The position numbers and the translations under genes are program-made. Under the pieces are notes generated by a model. The model did no database searches and was not told the origin of the DNA. It saw only the letters and a program-made list of their open reading frames with translations. From Planctomycetota bacterium (lineage in GTDB: Bacteria; Planctomycetota; Phycisphaerae; SM23-33), in assembly GCA_022705325.1 (NCBI GenBank), contig JAKJER010000013.1:80128-144127 (forward strand): a stretch of 64,000 nt of DNA, in the 5' to 3' direction. Below, in pieces: positions 12,345 to 20,478 of the stretch (the first letter of the stretch is position 1; every line of letters begins with the position of its first letter).

Positions 12345-12599
12345 TCAGATCACCATCACCACGTCGGGGTGCTCGCGCAGGGCCAGGAAGATCCGGTCGC
12401 GCTGTGCCTCGTCCTCGACCACGACGTGCAGGGTCATCGAGCAGTACTTGCCCCCCCGGCTGACGTGCGATTCCAGCAGCTCGAACTCAACGCCGCCCGC
12501 CGCCGCCTCGGCCGCGCCGCGGACCTGCGGGTGACTTCGCCCGATGATGGTGTATTCCCACCGGCAGGGATACTCGATGTCGGGCCTGGTCTTCTTCAT
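12345..12599 (-). CDS. DUF493 / YbeD-like small protein
   Basis: 84 residues, starting MKKTRPDIEYPCRWEYTI. The layout fits the DUF493 (YbeD) ferredoxin-like fold: an N-terminal YPCRWEYTIIG strand, a central FELLESHVSRGGKYCSMTL segment and a C-terminal RIFLALREHPDVVMVI helix-strand. In E. coli ybeD lies by lipoate genes; here it sits between hemB and a DJ-1/PfpI gene. The family is thought to have a regulatory ACT-like role, without a proven function. Confidence 0.8.
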   Translation of the reverse strand: MKKTRPDIEYPCRWEYTIIGRSHPQVRGAAEAAAGGVEFELLESHVSRGGKYCSMTLHVVVEDEAQRDRIFLALREHPDVVMVI

Positions 12600-12667
12600 G
12601 GCTCATTCCAGTGGCGGTCCCCAAAGGACGGGAGGGACCCGAAGGACAAAAACGACAGAGAAGCTTC

Positions 12668-12708
12668 GACCCTCGTCCGTTCCGTCCCTTCCGTCCGTTG
12701 TGTCCCTT
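12668..12708. repeat. Short-period pyrimidine-rich spacer repeat
   Basis: A degenerate ~9-nt periodic run of TCCGTCC-like units fills most of the gap between the DUF493 and DJ-1 genes. Other short-period spacer runs occur elsewhere in the window. Confidence 0.5.
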
Positions 12709-12711
12709 GGC

Positions 12712-13293
12712 CTACGGCTCGATCCGGGTGCCCAGGACCTTGAGGAACTTGGCCAGCCAGTCCGGGTGGGCGGGCCAGGCGGGGGCGGAGACGAGGTTGC
12801 CGTCCACCGTCGCCTGGTCCATGGGCAAATCGACCCACCGCCCGCCGCAGCGCCTCACGTCGGGCGCGACAGCCGGGTAGCACGAGCAGGAGCGCCCCTC
12901 GAGCACGCCGGCCGCCACCAGGATCTGCGCGGCGTGGCAGACGGCGGCCACCGGTTTGCGGGCGTGCATGAAGTGGCGGACGATCTTGAGCACGTCCTCG
13001 TTGAGGCGGATATACTCGCAGGCGCGCCCTCCGGGCAGGACCAGGGCGTCGTACCGCTCGGCCGACACCTCCTCAAACGTCGCGGTCAGGGCGAAGTTGT
13101 GCCCCGGCTTCTCGCTGTAGGTCTGGTCGCCCTCGAAGTCGTGAACGGCCGTCCGAACCGTCTGGCCCGCCTTCTTGCCCGGGCAGGCCACGTCCACCGC
13201 GTGCCCGACCATCCGCAGGGCCTGGAAGGGCACCATGACCTCGTAGTCTTCCACATAGTCGCCCACCAGCATCAGGATCTTTTTCGCGGCCAT
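12712..13293 (-). CDS. DJ-1/PfpI family protein
   Basis: 193 residues with AAGGAG upstream of ATG 13293. The first strand [19 protein letters not shown] contains the acidic residue that pairs with the catalytic cysteine. [16 protein letters not shown] and the nucleophile elbow [10 protein letters not shown] (Cys-His) follow, as in PfpI/YhbO/HchA-type proteins. Members act as glyoxalases/deglycases, chaperones or proteases. The Cys-His pair and single-domain length fit the PfpI/YhbO branch, but activity cannot be chosen from sequence. No partner gene is evident. Confidence 0.9.
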   Translation of the reverse strand: MAAKKILMLVGDYVEDYEVMVPFQALRMVGHAVDVACPGKKAGQTVRTAVHDFEGDQTYSEKPGHNFALTATFEEVSAERYDALVLPGGRACEYIRLNEDVLKIVRHFMHARKPVAAVCHAAQILVAAGVLEGRSCSCYPAVAPDVRRCGGRWVDLPMDQATVDGNLVSAPAWPAHPDWLAKFLKVLGTRIEP

Positions 13294-13498
13294 GTAATCG
13301 GCTCCTTTCCGTCAACCACCAGCATAACGGATGGCGGCTGTAATGCCAGAGACAACCGCCCGGGCGCAACGGCTGGCAACGTCGCGCCTACGATGTGTGG
13401 CGGCGAGTCGGGCTCATGTTGGAACGCCCGACCGGCCGATAACGACTAGTGCGTCCCCGCCCGGGCGACCGGGCAATGAGAAACGCGTGAGTTGACTT

Positions 13499-13927
13499 AT
13501 GGACCATTCGATGGAACATGCTCCGCCCCCGCGGCAAGCCAAGCGGTACTTCACCATCCAGGAGGCCGACCGCGCCCTGGTGCTGGTCAAGCGGGTCGTG
13601 GGCGACATCGTCCGTGAATACCACGCCCTGTTGGATCTCCAGGAGGCGGTCGACGCCGCCGAAGCCGGCCACGACTTCGCCCGCGCCGACACCGCCCGCG
13701 AACGCCTGGGCCAGACCGCCGAGCGCCTGCGCGTGTATCTCGAGGAGCTCGACGACGTGGGCGTCAGCCTGCGGGACTGGTCGGTGGGCATCGTCGACTT
13801 CCCCAGCATCATCGACGGCAAGGAAGTCCAGCTCTGCTGGCAGGCGGGCGAGCAGAAGGTCAGCTACTGGCACGAGGCTCACGGCACCAACCGCGGGCGC
13901 CAGCCCCTCTCGACGCTGCTAGTCTGA
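13499..13927 (+). CDS. DUF2203 family protein
   Basis: 142 residues. The pattern YFTIQEADRALVLVKRVVGDI, followed by a long charged helix and the closing motif DWSVGIVDFPSIIDGKEVQLCWQAGE plus WHE, is typical of DUF2203, a small cytoplasmic family of unknown function seen in many phyla. A second Met at codon 5 could also start. The upstream ribosome-binding site is weak. It ends shortly before a hairpin shared with the convergent rhomboid gene. Confidence 0.85.
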   Translation: MDHSMEHAPPPRQAKRYFTIQEADRALVLVKRVVGDIVREYHALLDLQEAVDAAEAGHDFARADTARERLGQTAERLRVYLEELDDVGVSLRDWSVGIVDFPSIIDGKEVQLCWQAGEQKVSYWHEAHGTNRGRQPLSTLLV

Positions 13928-13930
13928 CGA

Positions 13931-13987
13931 TTGCGGAACGCGGATGTGCACTTGCGCGATCGTCGCGTTCAAATCCGCATTCCGCAA
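13931..13987. terminator. Long hairpin between convergent genes
   Basis: TTGCGGAACGCGGAT pairs with ATCCGCATTCCGCAA (14 of 15) around a 27-nt loop. Its position between the DUF2203 gene and the convergent rhomboid gene suggests a bidirectional terminator, although no T-run follows. Confidence 0.45.
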
Positions 13988-14007
13988 CCTGCCTGCCGGC
14001 AGGCAGG
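13988..14007. repeat. 20-bp palindrome, variant of the 19-bp hairpin unit
   Basis: CCTGCCTGCCGGCAGGCAGG, a perfect palindrome placed directly after the preceding hairpin. It is a loop variant (TGCC instead of TNC) of the dispersed unit seen at 19357, 30107, 44987, 50504 and 52127. Confidence 0.8.
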
Positions 14008-14019
14008 TCCGCAATTCCC

Positions 14020-14880
14020 TCACGCCCGGTAGATTTCCCGCTCTTCCTTCTGCTGCTGGCGGGTGGCGTCCTGGAGGAGCTTCTTCTCGCGGCGGGTGAG
14101 GCTGTTGATGCCTTCGTCGTGAATCTTCTGGAGGATGCGGTCGACCTCGGCCCGTTCCCGGGCCTGGGCCTTCATCTTCTTGTCCCAGGCGCCCTTCTGC
14201 AGGCGGCCGTGAGCCTGGGCGCCGGCCCTGGCGACTTTGGGGAACAGCCAGATCCACAGGGCGGCGGCGAGCATCCCGCCCAGGTGGGCGCCGTCGGCCA
14301 GGTTGCGGTCGTGGGCGATGCTCAGGAGATACAGGACCGCGTAGAAGAAGGCCACCCACCGGATCGGGATCACGATGACCCTCATGCTCGGAAACAGGAT
14401 CGCGCAGGCCATCAGGCAGGCGAGAACCCCGCCGGATGCTCCGACCAGCGGGACGTCCTCGAATTGCGGCCAGATGATGCACATCAGCAGATAGCACGCC
14501 CCCGCGAATGCCCCGCACACCAGGTAGAAGGCCAGGAAACGCCGCCTTCCCCACTGCTTCTCCAGGGGCGGGCCGAAGAAGTACAGCCCCACCAGATTCC
14601 ACATGATGTGCCGCGCGTGGCCGTGAAGGAACTGGAAGGTCAGGAATCGCCACACCTCGGCCGCGTCGGGAAACACCAACCCCAGCGTCAGGAAGACTTT
14701 TATTCGCGTCTGGGGTTCCATGAATGTGTTCACCAGGAACACGGCAAAGCAGACGCCCATGAGGACCAGCACCACTGGGCCGGGCTTGGGCAGATACAGG
14801 CGCAAGGGCCCGCCCTGCCAGGTGTCGCTCCCGCTCTCGGGGTCTCGGTCTCTCCAGTATGGCCGGTTGTGCAGCCCCAT
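14020..14880 (-). CDS. Rhomboid family intramembrane serine protease
   Basis: 286 residues. Cleaves membrane proteins within or near the bilayer. It has at least six hydrophobic segments between residues ~35 and 215. The catalytic serine is in GASGG (about Ser149) and the catalytic histidine in HLGG (about His199). The conserved HGHARHIMWN in an early helix supplies His and the oxyanion-stabilising Asn. The last ~70 residues are a soluble charged tail with LTRREKKLLQDA, common in planctomycete and acidobacterial rhomboids. The start codon follows the stop of the upstream Nudix gene after one nucleotide, so the two are co-translated. Confidence 0.93.
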   Translation of the reverse strand: MGLHNRPYWRDRDPESGSDTWQGGPLRLYLPKPGPVVLVLMGVCFAVFLVNTFMEPQTRIKVFLTLGLVFPDAAEVWRFLTFQFLHGHARHIMWNLVGLYFFGPPLEKQWGRRRFLAFYLVCGAFAGACYLLMCIIWPQFEDVPLVGASGGVLACLMACAILFPSMRVIVIPIRWVAFFYAVLYLLSIAHDRNLADGAHLGGMLAAALWIWLFPKVARAGAQAHGRLQKGAWDKKMKAQARERAEVDRILQKIHDEGINSLTRREKKLLQDATRQQQKEEREIYRA

Positions 14881-14881
14881 G

Positions 14882-15418
14882 TCAGTGAACGCCCTTCCTG
14901 AGCCAGTATAGCCCGATCGCCGCCGCGGTCTTCGCGTCGCGGATCGTCCCGTCCAGCAGCATCTGTCGAACCTGCTCCTGGGTCAGCGGCTCGACGCGGA
15001 TGTCCTCGTCGCGCTCCAGGTCCTGAGGGCCCGCGGTCAGGTCGTCGGCCAGGTACGTGTGGAGCACTTCGTCGCTGGTGCCCGGCGAGGCCGCCAGCCG
15101 ACCCAGCAGCTCCAGCCGCCGGGCCTGGTAGCCCGTCTCCTCGGCCAGCTCCCGCGCGGCGCAGCGGGCGGGGTCTTCGCCTTCCTCCAGCGTGCCCGCG
15201 GGCAACTCGTACAGGAAATCGTCCATCGCGTAGCGGTAGCAGCGGATCAGCACCATCCGCCCGTCGCCCAGCACCGGCAGGATCACCGCCGCCCCGCGAT
15301 GGTGGATCATGTCCTTGGTGATCGTCCCGCCGTCGCGCCCGCGAAAGCTCACCCGCCGAAGCTCCAGCACCGCTCCGCGATACAGCTTCTCGGCGCCGAC
15401 GTGTAGCGTTTGGCTCAT
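14882..15418 (-). CDS. Nudix hydrolase, ADP-ribose pyrophosphatase type
   Basis: 178 residues from ATG 15418. A longer start at 15427 overlaps the -10 box, so it is unlikely. It carries a canonical Nudix box, ELPAGTLEEGEDP followed by ARELAEETGY. Preceding strands (VILPVLGDGRMVLIRCYRY) and the tail resemble NudF/ADP-ribose pyrophosphatases, which hydrolyse ADP-ribose or nucleotide sugars to AMP plus a phosphosugar. It is the first gene of a two-gene unit with the rhomboid protease; no functional link between them is known. The mRNA is probably leaderless. Confidence 0.92.
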   Translation of the reverse strand: MSQTLHVGAEKLYRGAVLELRRVSFRGRDGGTITKDMIHHRGAAVILPVLGDGRMVLIRCYRYAMDDFLYELPAGTLEEGEDPARCAARELAEETGYQARRLELLGRLAASPGTSDEVLHTYLADDLTAGPQDLERDEDIRVEPLTQEQVRQMLLDGTIRDAKTAAAIGLYWLRKGVH

Positions 15419-15425
15419 GTCGCGC

Positions 15426-15431
15426 ATTATA
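15426..15431 (-). promoter_or_regulatory. -10 box 7 nt before the Nudix start (leaderless mRNA)
   Basis: TATAAT on the minus strand ends 7 nt before ATG 15418. Transcription would begin at or near the A of the start codon, leaving no room for a ribosome-binding site. Confidence 0.6.
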
Positions 15432-15507
15432 CTAGGCGGCGATCGGCTGTGGGAACCGTTGGACCACAATCCCTGTCGCCCCAGGCCTTCTCTTTTGGGA
15501 GCCCGCC

Positions 15508-17058
15508 ATGCGTGTTGTTGCCTTGTCCCTGGTGACCGCCTTGATCGCCGCCGCCTCGCCCGCCGCGGAGGCGCCCGCCCCGGCGACGACGCCGATCCAG
15601 CCGTTCAAGATCCAGGTCGTCGACGACCAGACCGCGCGCGGCGTGCCCCTGGTCGAACTCAAGACCACCAACCAGGACCGCTGGTACACCGACTCTGCCG
15701 GCTATGTCGCCTTCAACGAACCGGGCCTGATGAACCGCAAGGTCTTCTTCACCGTCACCAGCCACGGCTACCAGTTCCCCAAGGACGGCTTCGGCATGGC
15801 CGGGCGGGCGCTGGACGTCAAGCCCGGCGGCGCCGCCGTCCTCCGCATCAAGCGACTCAACGTCGCCGAGCGCCTCTACCGAGTCACCGGGCAGGGCATC
15901 TACCGCGACTCGGTCCTGCTGGGCCTGCCCGCGCCCATCCGCCAGCCGACGCTCAACGCCGAGGTCACCGGACAAGACTCCGTCATGACCGCGATCTACC
16001 GCGACAAGCTCTACTGGTTCTGGGGCGACACCAACCGCGTCCGCTACCCGCTGGGACACTTCCAGATGTCCGGCGCCACCTCGCTCCTGCCGGGCAAGGG
16101 CGGCCTGCCGCCCAGCCAAGGCGTCAACCTCGACTACTTCGTCGACGCCGAAGGCTTCAGCCGCAAGATGGCCCCCATGACCCGCCCAGGCCAGGCCGTC
16201 CTCGTCTGGCTCGACGGCTTCGTCGTCGTGCCCGACGCCGCCGGGCAACAGCGCATGGCCGCCCACTACGCCCAGCTCAAGGGCCTGGGCCACGTGCTCG
16301 AACACGGGCTCATGCTCTACAACGACCGGAAGGAGATCTTCGAGAAGGTGCTCGAGCTGCCCCAGGCCGAGAAGTGGCGCCACCCCCAGGGCCGGCCCGT
16401 CAGGTGGACCGACGGCGGCAAGGACTACTACGTGTTCCCCGCCCCCTATCCGGTCGTCCGGGCGCCGGCCACGCTCGACGCCCTCAAGGACATGTCCGCC
16501 TACGAGGCCTTCACCTGCCTCAAGCCCGGCAGCCGCTTCGACAAGTCAGACCCCCCGCTGCACCGCGACCAGGCCGGCAAGCTCGTCTGGGCCTGGAAGG
16601 CGAACACCGACCCGATCACCCAGGAGCAGGAGGCCGATCTGATCAAGGCCCGCAAGATCAAGCCGGACGAGGCCCGCTTCCAGCTCCGCGACATCGAGGG
16701 CGGCAAGACCATCAAGCTCCAGGGCGGGACCTTCCACCCCAACGCCTGCCGAAAGAAGTGGATCATGGTCGGCCTGCAAGTCTGGGGCAGCTCGATGCTG
16801 GGCGAGGTCTGGTTCGCCCAGGCCGACTCCCCCGCCGGGCCGTGGACCACGGCCCGCAAGATCGTCACGCACGACAAGTACTCGTTCTACCACCCCTGCC
16901 ACCACCCCTACTTCGACGAGGAGGGAGGGCGGATCATCTACTTCGACGGCACCTACACGGCCACGTTCTCCGGCAACGAGCACCCCACGCCCCGCTACGA
17001 CTACAACCAGATCATGTACCGCCTGGACCTGGCCGACCCGCGCCTCAGGATGGACTGA
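15508..17058 (+). CDS. Secreted protein of unknown function, propeller-like C-terminus
   Basis: 516 residues with GGGAG before ATG 15508 and a clear Sec signal peptide (MRVVALSLVTALIAAASPAA). Residues ~30-115 form a beta-rich module (FKIQVVDDQTARGVPLVEL...YTDSAGYVAFNEPGL) like a carboxypeptidase-regulatory/Ig-type domain. The rest has blade-like segments typical of GH32/43/130-style five-bladed propellers: AIYRDKLYWFWGDTNR, YVFPAPYPVVRAP, GEVWFAQADSPAGPWTTA, and PYFDEEGGRIIYFDGTY. The phrase 'adsPaGPW' is frequent in secreted glycan-active propellers of planctomycetes. I do not recognise a named family. It may bind or cleave polysaccharide outside the cytoplasm. It stands alone, divergent from the Nudix gene. 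Confidence 0.7.
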   Translation: MRVVALSLVTALIAAASPAAEAPAPATTPIQPFKIQVVDDQTARGVPLVELKTTNQDRWYTDSAGYVAFNEPGLMNRKVFFTVTSHGYQFPKDGFGMAGRALDVKPGGAAVLRIKRLNVAERLYRVTGQGIYRDSVLLGLPAPIRQPTLNAEVTGQDSVMTAIYRDKLYWFWGDTNRVRYPLGHFQMSGATSLLPGKGGLPPSQGVNLDYFVDAEGFSRKMAPMTRPGQAVLVWLDGFVVVPDAAGQQRMAAHYAQLKGLGHVLEHGLMLYNDRKEIFEKVLELPQAEKWRHPQGRPVRWTDGGKDYYVFPAPYPVVRAPATLDALKDMSAYEAFTCLKPGSRFDKSDPPLHRDQAGKLVWAWKANTDPITQEQEADLIKARKIKPDEARFQLRDIEGGKTIKLQGGTFHPNACRKKWIMVGLQVWGSSMLGEVWFAQADSPAGPWTTARKIVTHDKYSFYHPCHHPYFDEEGGRIIYFDGTYTATFSGNEHPTPRYDYNQIMYRLDLADPRLRMD

Positions 17059-17244
17059 TCCTCCTGCTTCTCGAATTGAAACATGTCCGCCTCCCCATGG
17101 TTATCTGGTAGATTACAGGGGGCTCGGCCGCGGACGACAAAATGGACTCAACCGGGCCGGACCCTTTTGCCGAATGGGTAGAGGATGGACCATCGTCCGC
17201 CGGCCGGGCTGCCCGCCCGCGACGGACCGGCGGACGGATCTGCC

Positions 17245-18375
17245 ATGGAAAGTTACCTCAACGCCGAAATCTCCGAGTCGGCCATCCGGGCCAATCTTCG
17301 CCTGCTCCGCGGGCTGCTCGCCCCCGGCTGCAAGCTCTGCAGCGTCGTCAAGGCCGACTGCTACGGGCACGGCCTGTCCACCCTGCTGGGCCTGCTGGAG
17401 GAGCTGTCGGACGTGCTGGCCGTCGCCACGCCCGAAGAGGCCATCCGACTCCGCGACCTGGGCTACCAGAGGCCGATCCTTCAGTTCTTCTCCGCCTGCG
17501 CCTACGCCGACGGGCAGGAACTCCGCGACGCCCTCGACGAACTCGTCGCACGCGGCGTGACGCTGACGGTGGTCAACCAGGCCGAGGTGGACGTCGTCGC
17601 CGACTCCGCCCGCCGCCTCGGCGCCGCCGCACACGTCCACGTCAAGATCGACTCGGGCATGAACCGCAGCGGCGTCCCAGCCGAGGGGGCCGGCGAACTC
17701 GTCGCCCGCCTCCGCGCCACCCCCCACGTCAAGCTCGAAGGCCTCTACACCCACTTCGCCACCGCCGACGAAGCCGACAAGACCTACGTCCACGAACAGT
17801 TCGCCCGCTTCCAGGCCGCCGTCGCCTCCTGCGGCGGGCCGGCCGGACTCACCCTCCACGCCGCCAACTCCGCCGCCACCATCGACCTGCCCCAGTACCA
17901 CCTGGACATGGTCCGCCCCGGCATCGCGCTCTACGGCTATCAGCCGTCCGACCAGCTCATGCGCCGCCTGCCCCTGCGACCCGCCCTGCGACTGACCGGG
18001 CGACTGATGCAGACCAAGACCGTGCCCGCGGGCAGCCCCTGCGGATACGGGCTCTCGCACACCTTCGACCGCCCTGCCCGCCTGGGCCTGGTGCCCGTCG
18101 GGTACGGCGACGGCTACTTCCGCTGCCTGTCCAACCAGGCCGTCATGCGCGTGCGAGGCCGCTGCGCCCCCGTCCGCGGCAGGGTCTCCATGGACCAGAT
18201 CATCATCGACCTCACCGACGCGCCCGACGCCCAGGTCGGCGACGAGGTGGAGATCTTCTCCAACGACCCCGCCGCGCCCAACAGCGTCGAGACCCTCGCC
18301 CGCCAGGCCGGCACCATCCCCTACGAACTCACCTGCCGCCTCGGCCGACGAGTCCGACGACACTTGGTCCCCTGA
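17245..18375 (+). CDS. alr: Alanine racemase
   Basis: 376 residues from ATG 17245. An in-frame ATG at 17185 would add 20 Pro/Ala/Asp residues unlike the family, so the shorter start is preferred. PLP-dependent interconversion of L- and D-alanine for peptidoglycan. The PLP lysine is Lys36 in VVKADCYGHG. IKIDSGMNR-type (VKIDSGMNRSGV), GLYTHFATADE, RPGIALYGY, the catalytic-Tyr segment CGYGLSHTF and RVSMDQIIIDLTD all follow in order. It ends at the usual length. Presence of alr agrees with peptidoglycan in planctomycetes. No other wall gene is adjacent. Confidence 0.95.
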   Translation: MESYLNAEISESAIRANLRLLRGLLAPGCKLCSVVKADCYGHGLSTLLGLLEELSDVLAVATPEEAIRLRDLGYQRPILQFFSACAYADGQELRDALDELVARGVTLTVVNQAEVDVVADSARRLGAAAHVHVKIDSGMNRSGVPAEGAGELVARLRATPHVKLEGLYTHFATADEADKTYVHEQFARFQAAVASCGGPAGLTLHAANSAATIDLPQYHLDMVRPGIALYGYQPSDQLMRRLPLRPALRLTGRLMQTKTVPAGSPCGYGLSHTFDRPARLGLVPVGYGDGYFRCLSNQAVMRVRGRCAPVRGRVSMDQIIIDLTDAPDAQVGDEVEIFSNDPAAPNSVETLARQAGTIPYELTCRLGRRVRRHLVP

Positions 18376-19295
18376 CGCCGACGCCCCCGCCGGCTCCGAA
18401 TTCATACGTCCCATTTTTTCGGAAATTTCCCGCCTGCTCGCAATGCGAGATTCGCACACAACAACATGCATGGCAAGTGGTTACAAATCCTACGCAGAAT
18501 AGGCTAATCCTGAATACTCGTAATACTCTGTGACATCGGACCCCCAAATGGGACATTGAGCTTTTGCCAGCATGAGTACCTGCTTTCGGGCAGGCTCCCC
18601 GCCCGCATCACCCCGATCGCCGCCCCCCACGACGCAGAGACGCAGAGCAGCAGAGAACAGCAGAACGTGTAGGGACGCCCGAGCGCGTCTAAGGGCCGTG
18701 GCCCCCCCAAGAGAAGTGGAGTCACTCGTGCCACGCTCAAGCCGTAGTCCCTTGGGGACGCAGGCTTGGGCGTGCCCGGCCAGCGAGATGCCCGACACAA
18801 CCCAAGCGGTGCTTCTCGTCGCTTGCGGAAGTGGATAGAGTCAGGTTAATGCAAGACGGCTCGACCATCCGCCCCTGCGAACAAGTGTGGCCGGCAGAAG
18901 GCCCAGCATCAGCCGCACCCCCAAGGCATGCCCGTTCCTACGGGCCGGGCACGCCTTGAGGGATGGCACGAACCAGCGACTTGCGTCGGGGTGGCCACCG
19001 CCCGCACTCGCGCCGGATGGCCACCCCAAACACAGACACGCGCGGCGGCACCGTTCAAACCGCAAGCCTGAAGGGCTGGAGGTTTGCGGTACGACAGGCG
19101 TCCCGCCTGTCCAACGGGGTGTCGGAGAATACCGGGGCGTGCGCGCCTGTGTCCTATTTCCGACGCCCCTGCCGGGGCTCTGCGCACCTTGACCCGCCTA
19201 CCGGGGGCTCGGCCCAAAGGGCCTCACCCCCGGCTACCCTCCAATGCCCCTTCGGGGCGGTGCAGAGAATCGGCCGGTCGGTGGCCTGCCCACTG

Positions 19296-19446
19296 TAAGG
19301 GGTCAGTTACAGGGAGAGAACTGTGGGGCCCGGGCAGGATCGGCCCGTTCGTAGTGCCTGCCTGCCGAAGGCAGGTGCCCGTGAGGGCATGGTAGAGGCA
19401 ACGCCTCACGGCGTCACTACAAACGCCCCCTGCACCTGACCCCTTA
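19296..19446. mobile_element. 151-bp nested inverted-repeat element, copy A (MITE/BIME-like)
   Basis: Outer imperfect inverted repeats: TAAGGGGTCAGTTACAGGG at the left and, read from the right, TAAGGGGTCAGGTGCAGGG (17 of 19 identical). Inside is the GTTCGTAGTG...CACTACAAAC element found alone at 5278, here containing the 19-bp hairpin unit at 19357-19375. A near-identical copy in the opposite orientation is at 30036-30185. It codes for nothing; short frames within it are artefacts shared between copies. Confidence 0.8.
19357..19375. repeat. 19-bp hairpin unit inside element A
   Basis: Reverse complement of CCTGCCTTCGGCAGGCAGG. It lies exactly between GTTCGTAGTG and TGCCCGTGAGGGCA, which are adjacent in the element at 5278. 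Confidence 0.85.
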
Positions 19447-19520
19447 CGCGTCTTCCAAAAGCTCTTGCTTGAATTGGCCGAAATTGGTACATAGAGACGT
19501 TCGGGCCTTGGCCCGATCTC

Positions 19521-19592
19521 GCCGACCTAGCTCAACGGTAGAGCACGGCTTTCGTAAAGCCGAGGTTCAGGGTTCGAATCCCTGGGTCGGCT
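19521..19592 (+). tRNA. tRNA-Thr (anticodon CGT)
   Basis: 72-nt cloverleaf: acceptor GCCGACC/GGTCGGC, D stem GCTC/GAGC, anticodon stem CGGCT/AGCCG with loop TTCGTAA (anticodon CGT, reading ACG threonine codons), T stem CAGGG/CCCTG with loop TTCGAAT. The CCA end is not encoded. A T follows as the discriminator position. Confidence 0.95.
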
Positions 19593-19608
19593 TTTCTCTT
19601 GCGCCCAT

Positions 19609-20232
19609 CTAGCCTCGCGCCGGCGTAGGCAGCGACAGGAAGTTGCGGATGCCGGTGAAGATCATCTGGGCGGCCAGCGAGGCCAGGAACAGGCCCGTCA
19701 GCTTGGTCAGGATGGCCAGCCCGCGCGGGCCCAGGGCCCGCTCGATCCGCGAGCCCAGCAGGAAGACCGCCCCGACCACCAGGATGGCTGCCAGCAGGGC
19801 CGCGGCGCCCGCGACCTGCTGCGTCCAGCCGTGCAGCTCCGCCCCCATCACCAGCAGGGCGCCCGTGGTGGCCGGACCCACCACGATGGGGATGGCCAGC
19901 GGGACGACCGCGACGTCCTGGCCGTCGGCCGGCAGGGCATCGTGGCGGTCGCGCCCCTGGACGAGCTGCGCCCCGGAGAGGAACAGCAGCGCCCCAGCCC
20001 CGATCCGGAACGCGTCCAGCGTGATCCCCAGCACGGCGAACAACTGGTTGCCGATCAGCCACAACGCGAAACAGATGACGACGATCGCCAGCGTCGAGCG
20101 CACGGCGGTGCGGCGCCGCTCCCGCTGGCCCAGCTCGCGCGTCAGCGTCAAAAAGGCCGAGACGACCGCAAACGGGCCCAGCAGAAAGAAGTACCTCAGG
20201 AAGATCCGGCCGAACAGGGCGGCAGTGTCCAT
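19609..20232 (-). CDS. MarC family integral membrane protein
   Basis: 207 residues from ATG 20232 with GAGGAG 8 nt upstream. Six hydrophobic segments across the whole length, with the MarC/UPF0056 hallmarks: N-terminal FLLGPFAVVSAFLTLT, central RIGAGALLFLSGAQLV, VVPLAIPIVVGPATTGALLV and the final LTGLFLASLAAQMIFTGIRNF. The name comes from the marRAB neighbourhood, but the family does not confer multidrug resistance and its function is still unclear. It is convergent with the upstream tRNA gene and divergent from the metallophosphoesterase gene. Confidence 0.93.
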   Translation of the reverse strand: MDTAALFGRIFLRYFFLLGPFAVVSAFLTLTRELGQRERRRTAVRSTLAIVVICFALWLIGNQLFAVLGITLDAFRIGAGALLFLSGAQLVQGRDRHDALPADGQDVAVVPLAIPIVVGPATTGALLVMGAELHGWTQQVAGAAALLAAILVVGAVFLLGSRIERALGPRGLAILTKLTGLFLASLAAQMIFTGIRNFLSLPTPARG

Positions 20233-20478
20233 GTCATGCTCCTCGTGCGGGCAAGCATCATATCCGCTACGGCGTCCGCGGGCCAGTGACCGCCGCGACC
20301 GGTCCGGCCCCCGGGAGGCGCGGTCGCGGGCGGGCCTGCGCAAGATTTGCCGCCTGCTGCGCAAAATCAACAGCACCCCCGGGCGCACCTGCGTTGGTAC
20401 AGTCTGGCGGTTGTGGATCATCGTGCCCGCGCCGGATCGCGCGCCGCGGACCTCCGCCCATCGCCGAGGAGATGAAGA

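Larger units (their letters stand above)
18376..19520. other. Gene-free spacer, 1.15 kb
   Basis: No open frame here has family character, a plausible start or codon structure like the neighbours. It contains an AT-richer stretch just after alr, a short-period run of GCAGAGA-type units near 18641-18665, GC-rich segments with small palindromes (around 18930-19010 and 19040-19090), and the 151-bp repeat element at 19296-19446. It probably accumulated from repeats and decayed genes. Confidence 0.6.

Noticed and set aside
18490..19298. Several 60-110 residue frames after alr
   Set aside because: They overlap on both strands, have no ribosome-binding sites and no recognisable motifs.
19224..19443. 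Short frames in the 151-bp elements sharing a CLYHALTGTCLRQAGTTNGP-like peptide
   Set aside because: The shared peptide is only the translation of the repeat in both copies; there is no start site, family or codon signal.
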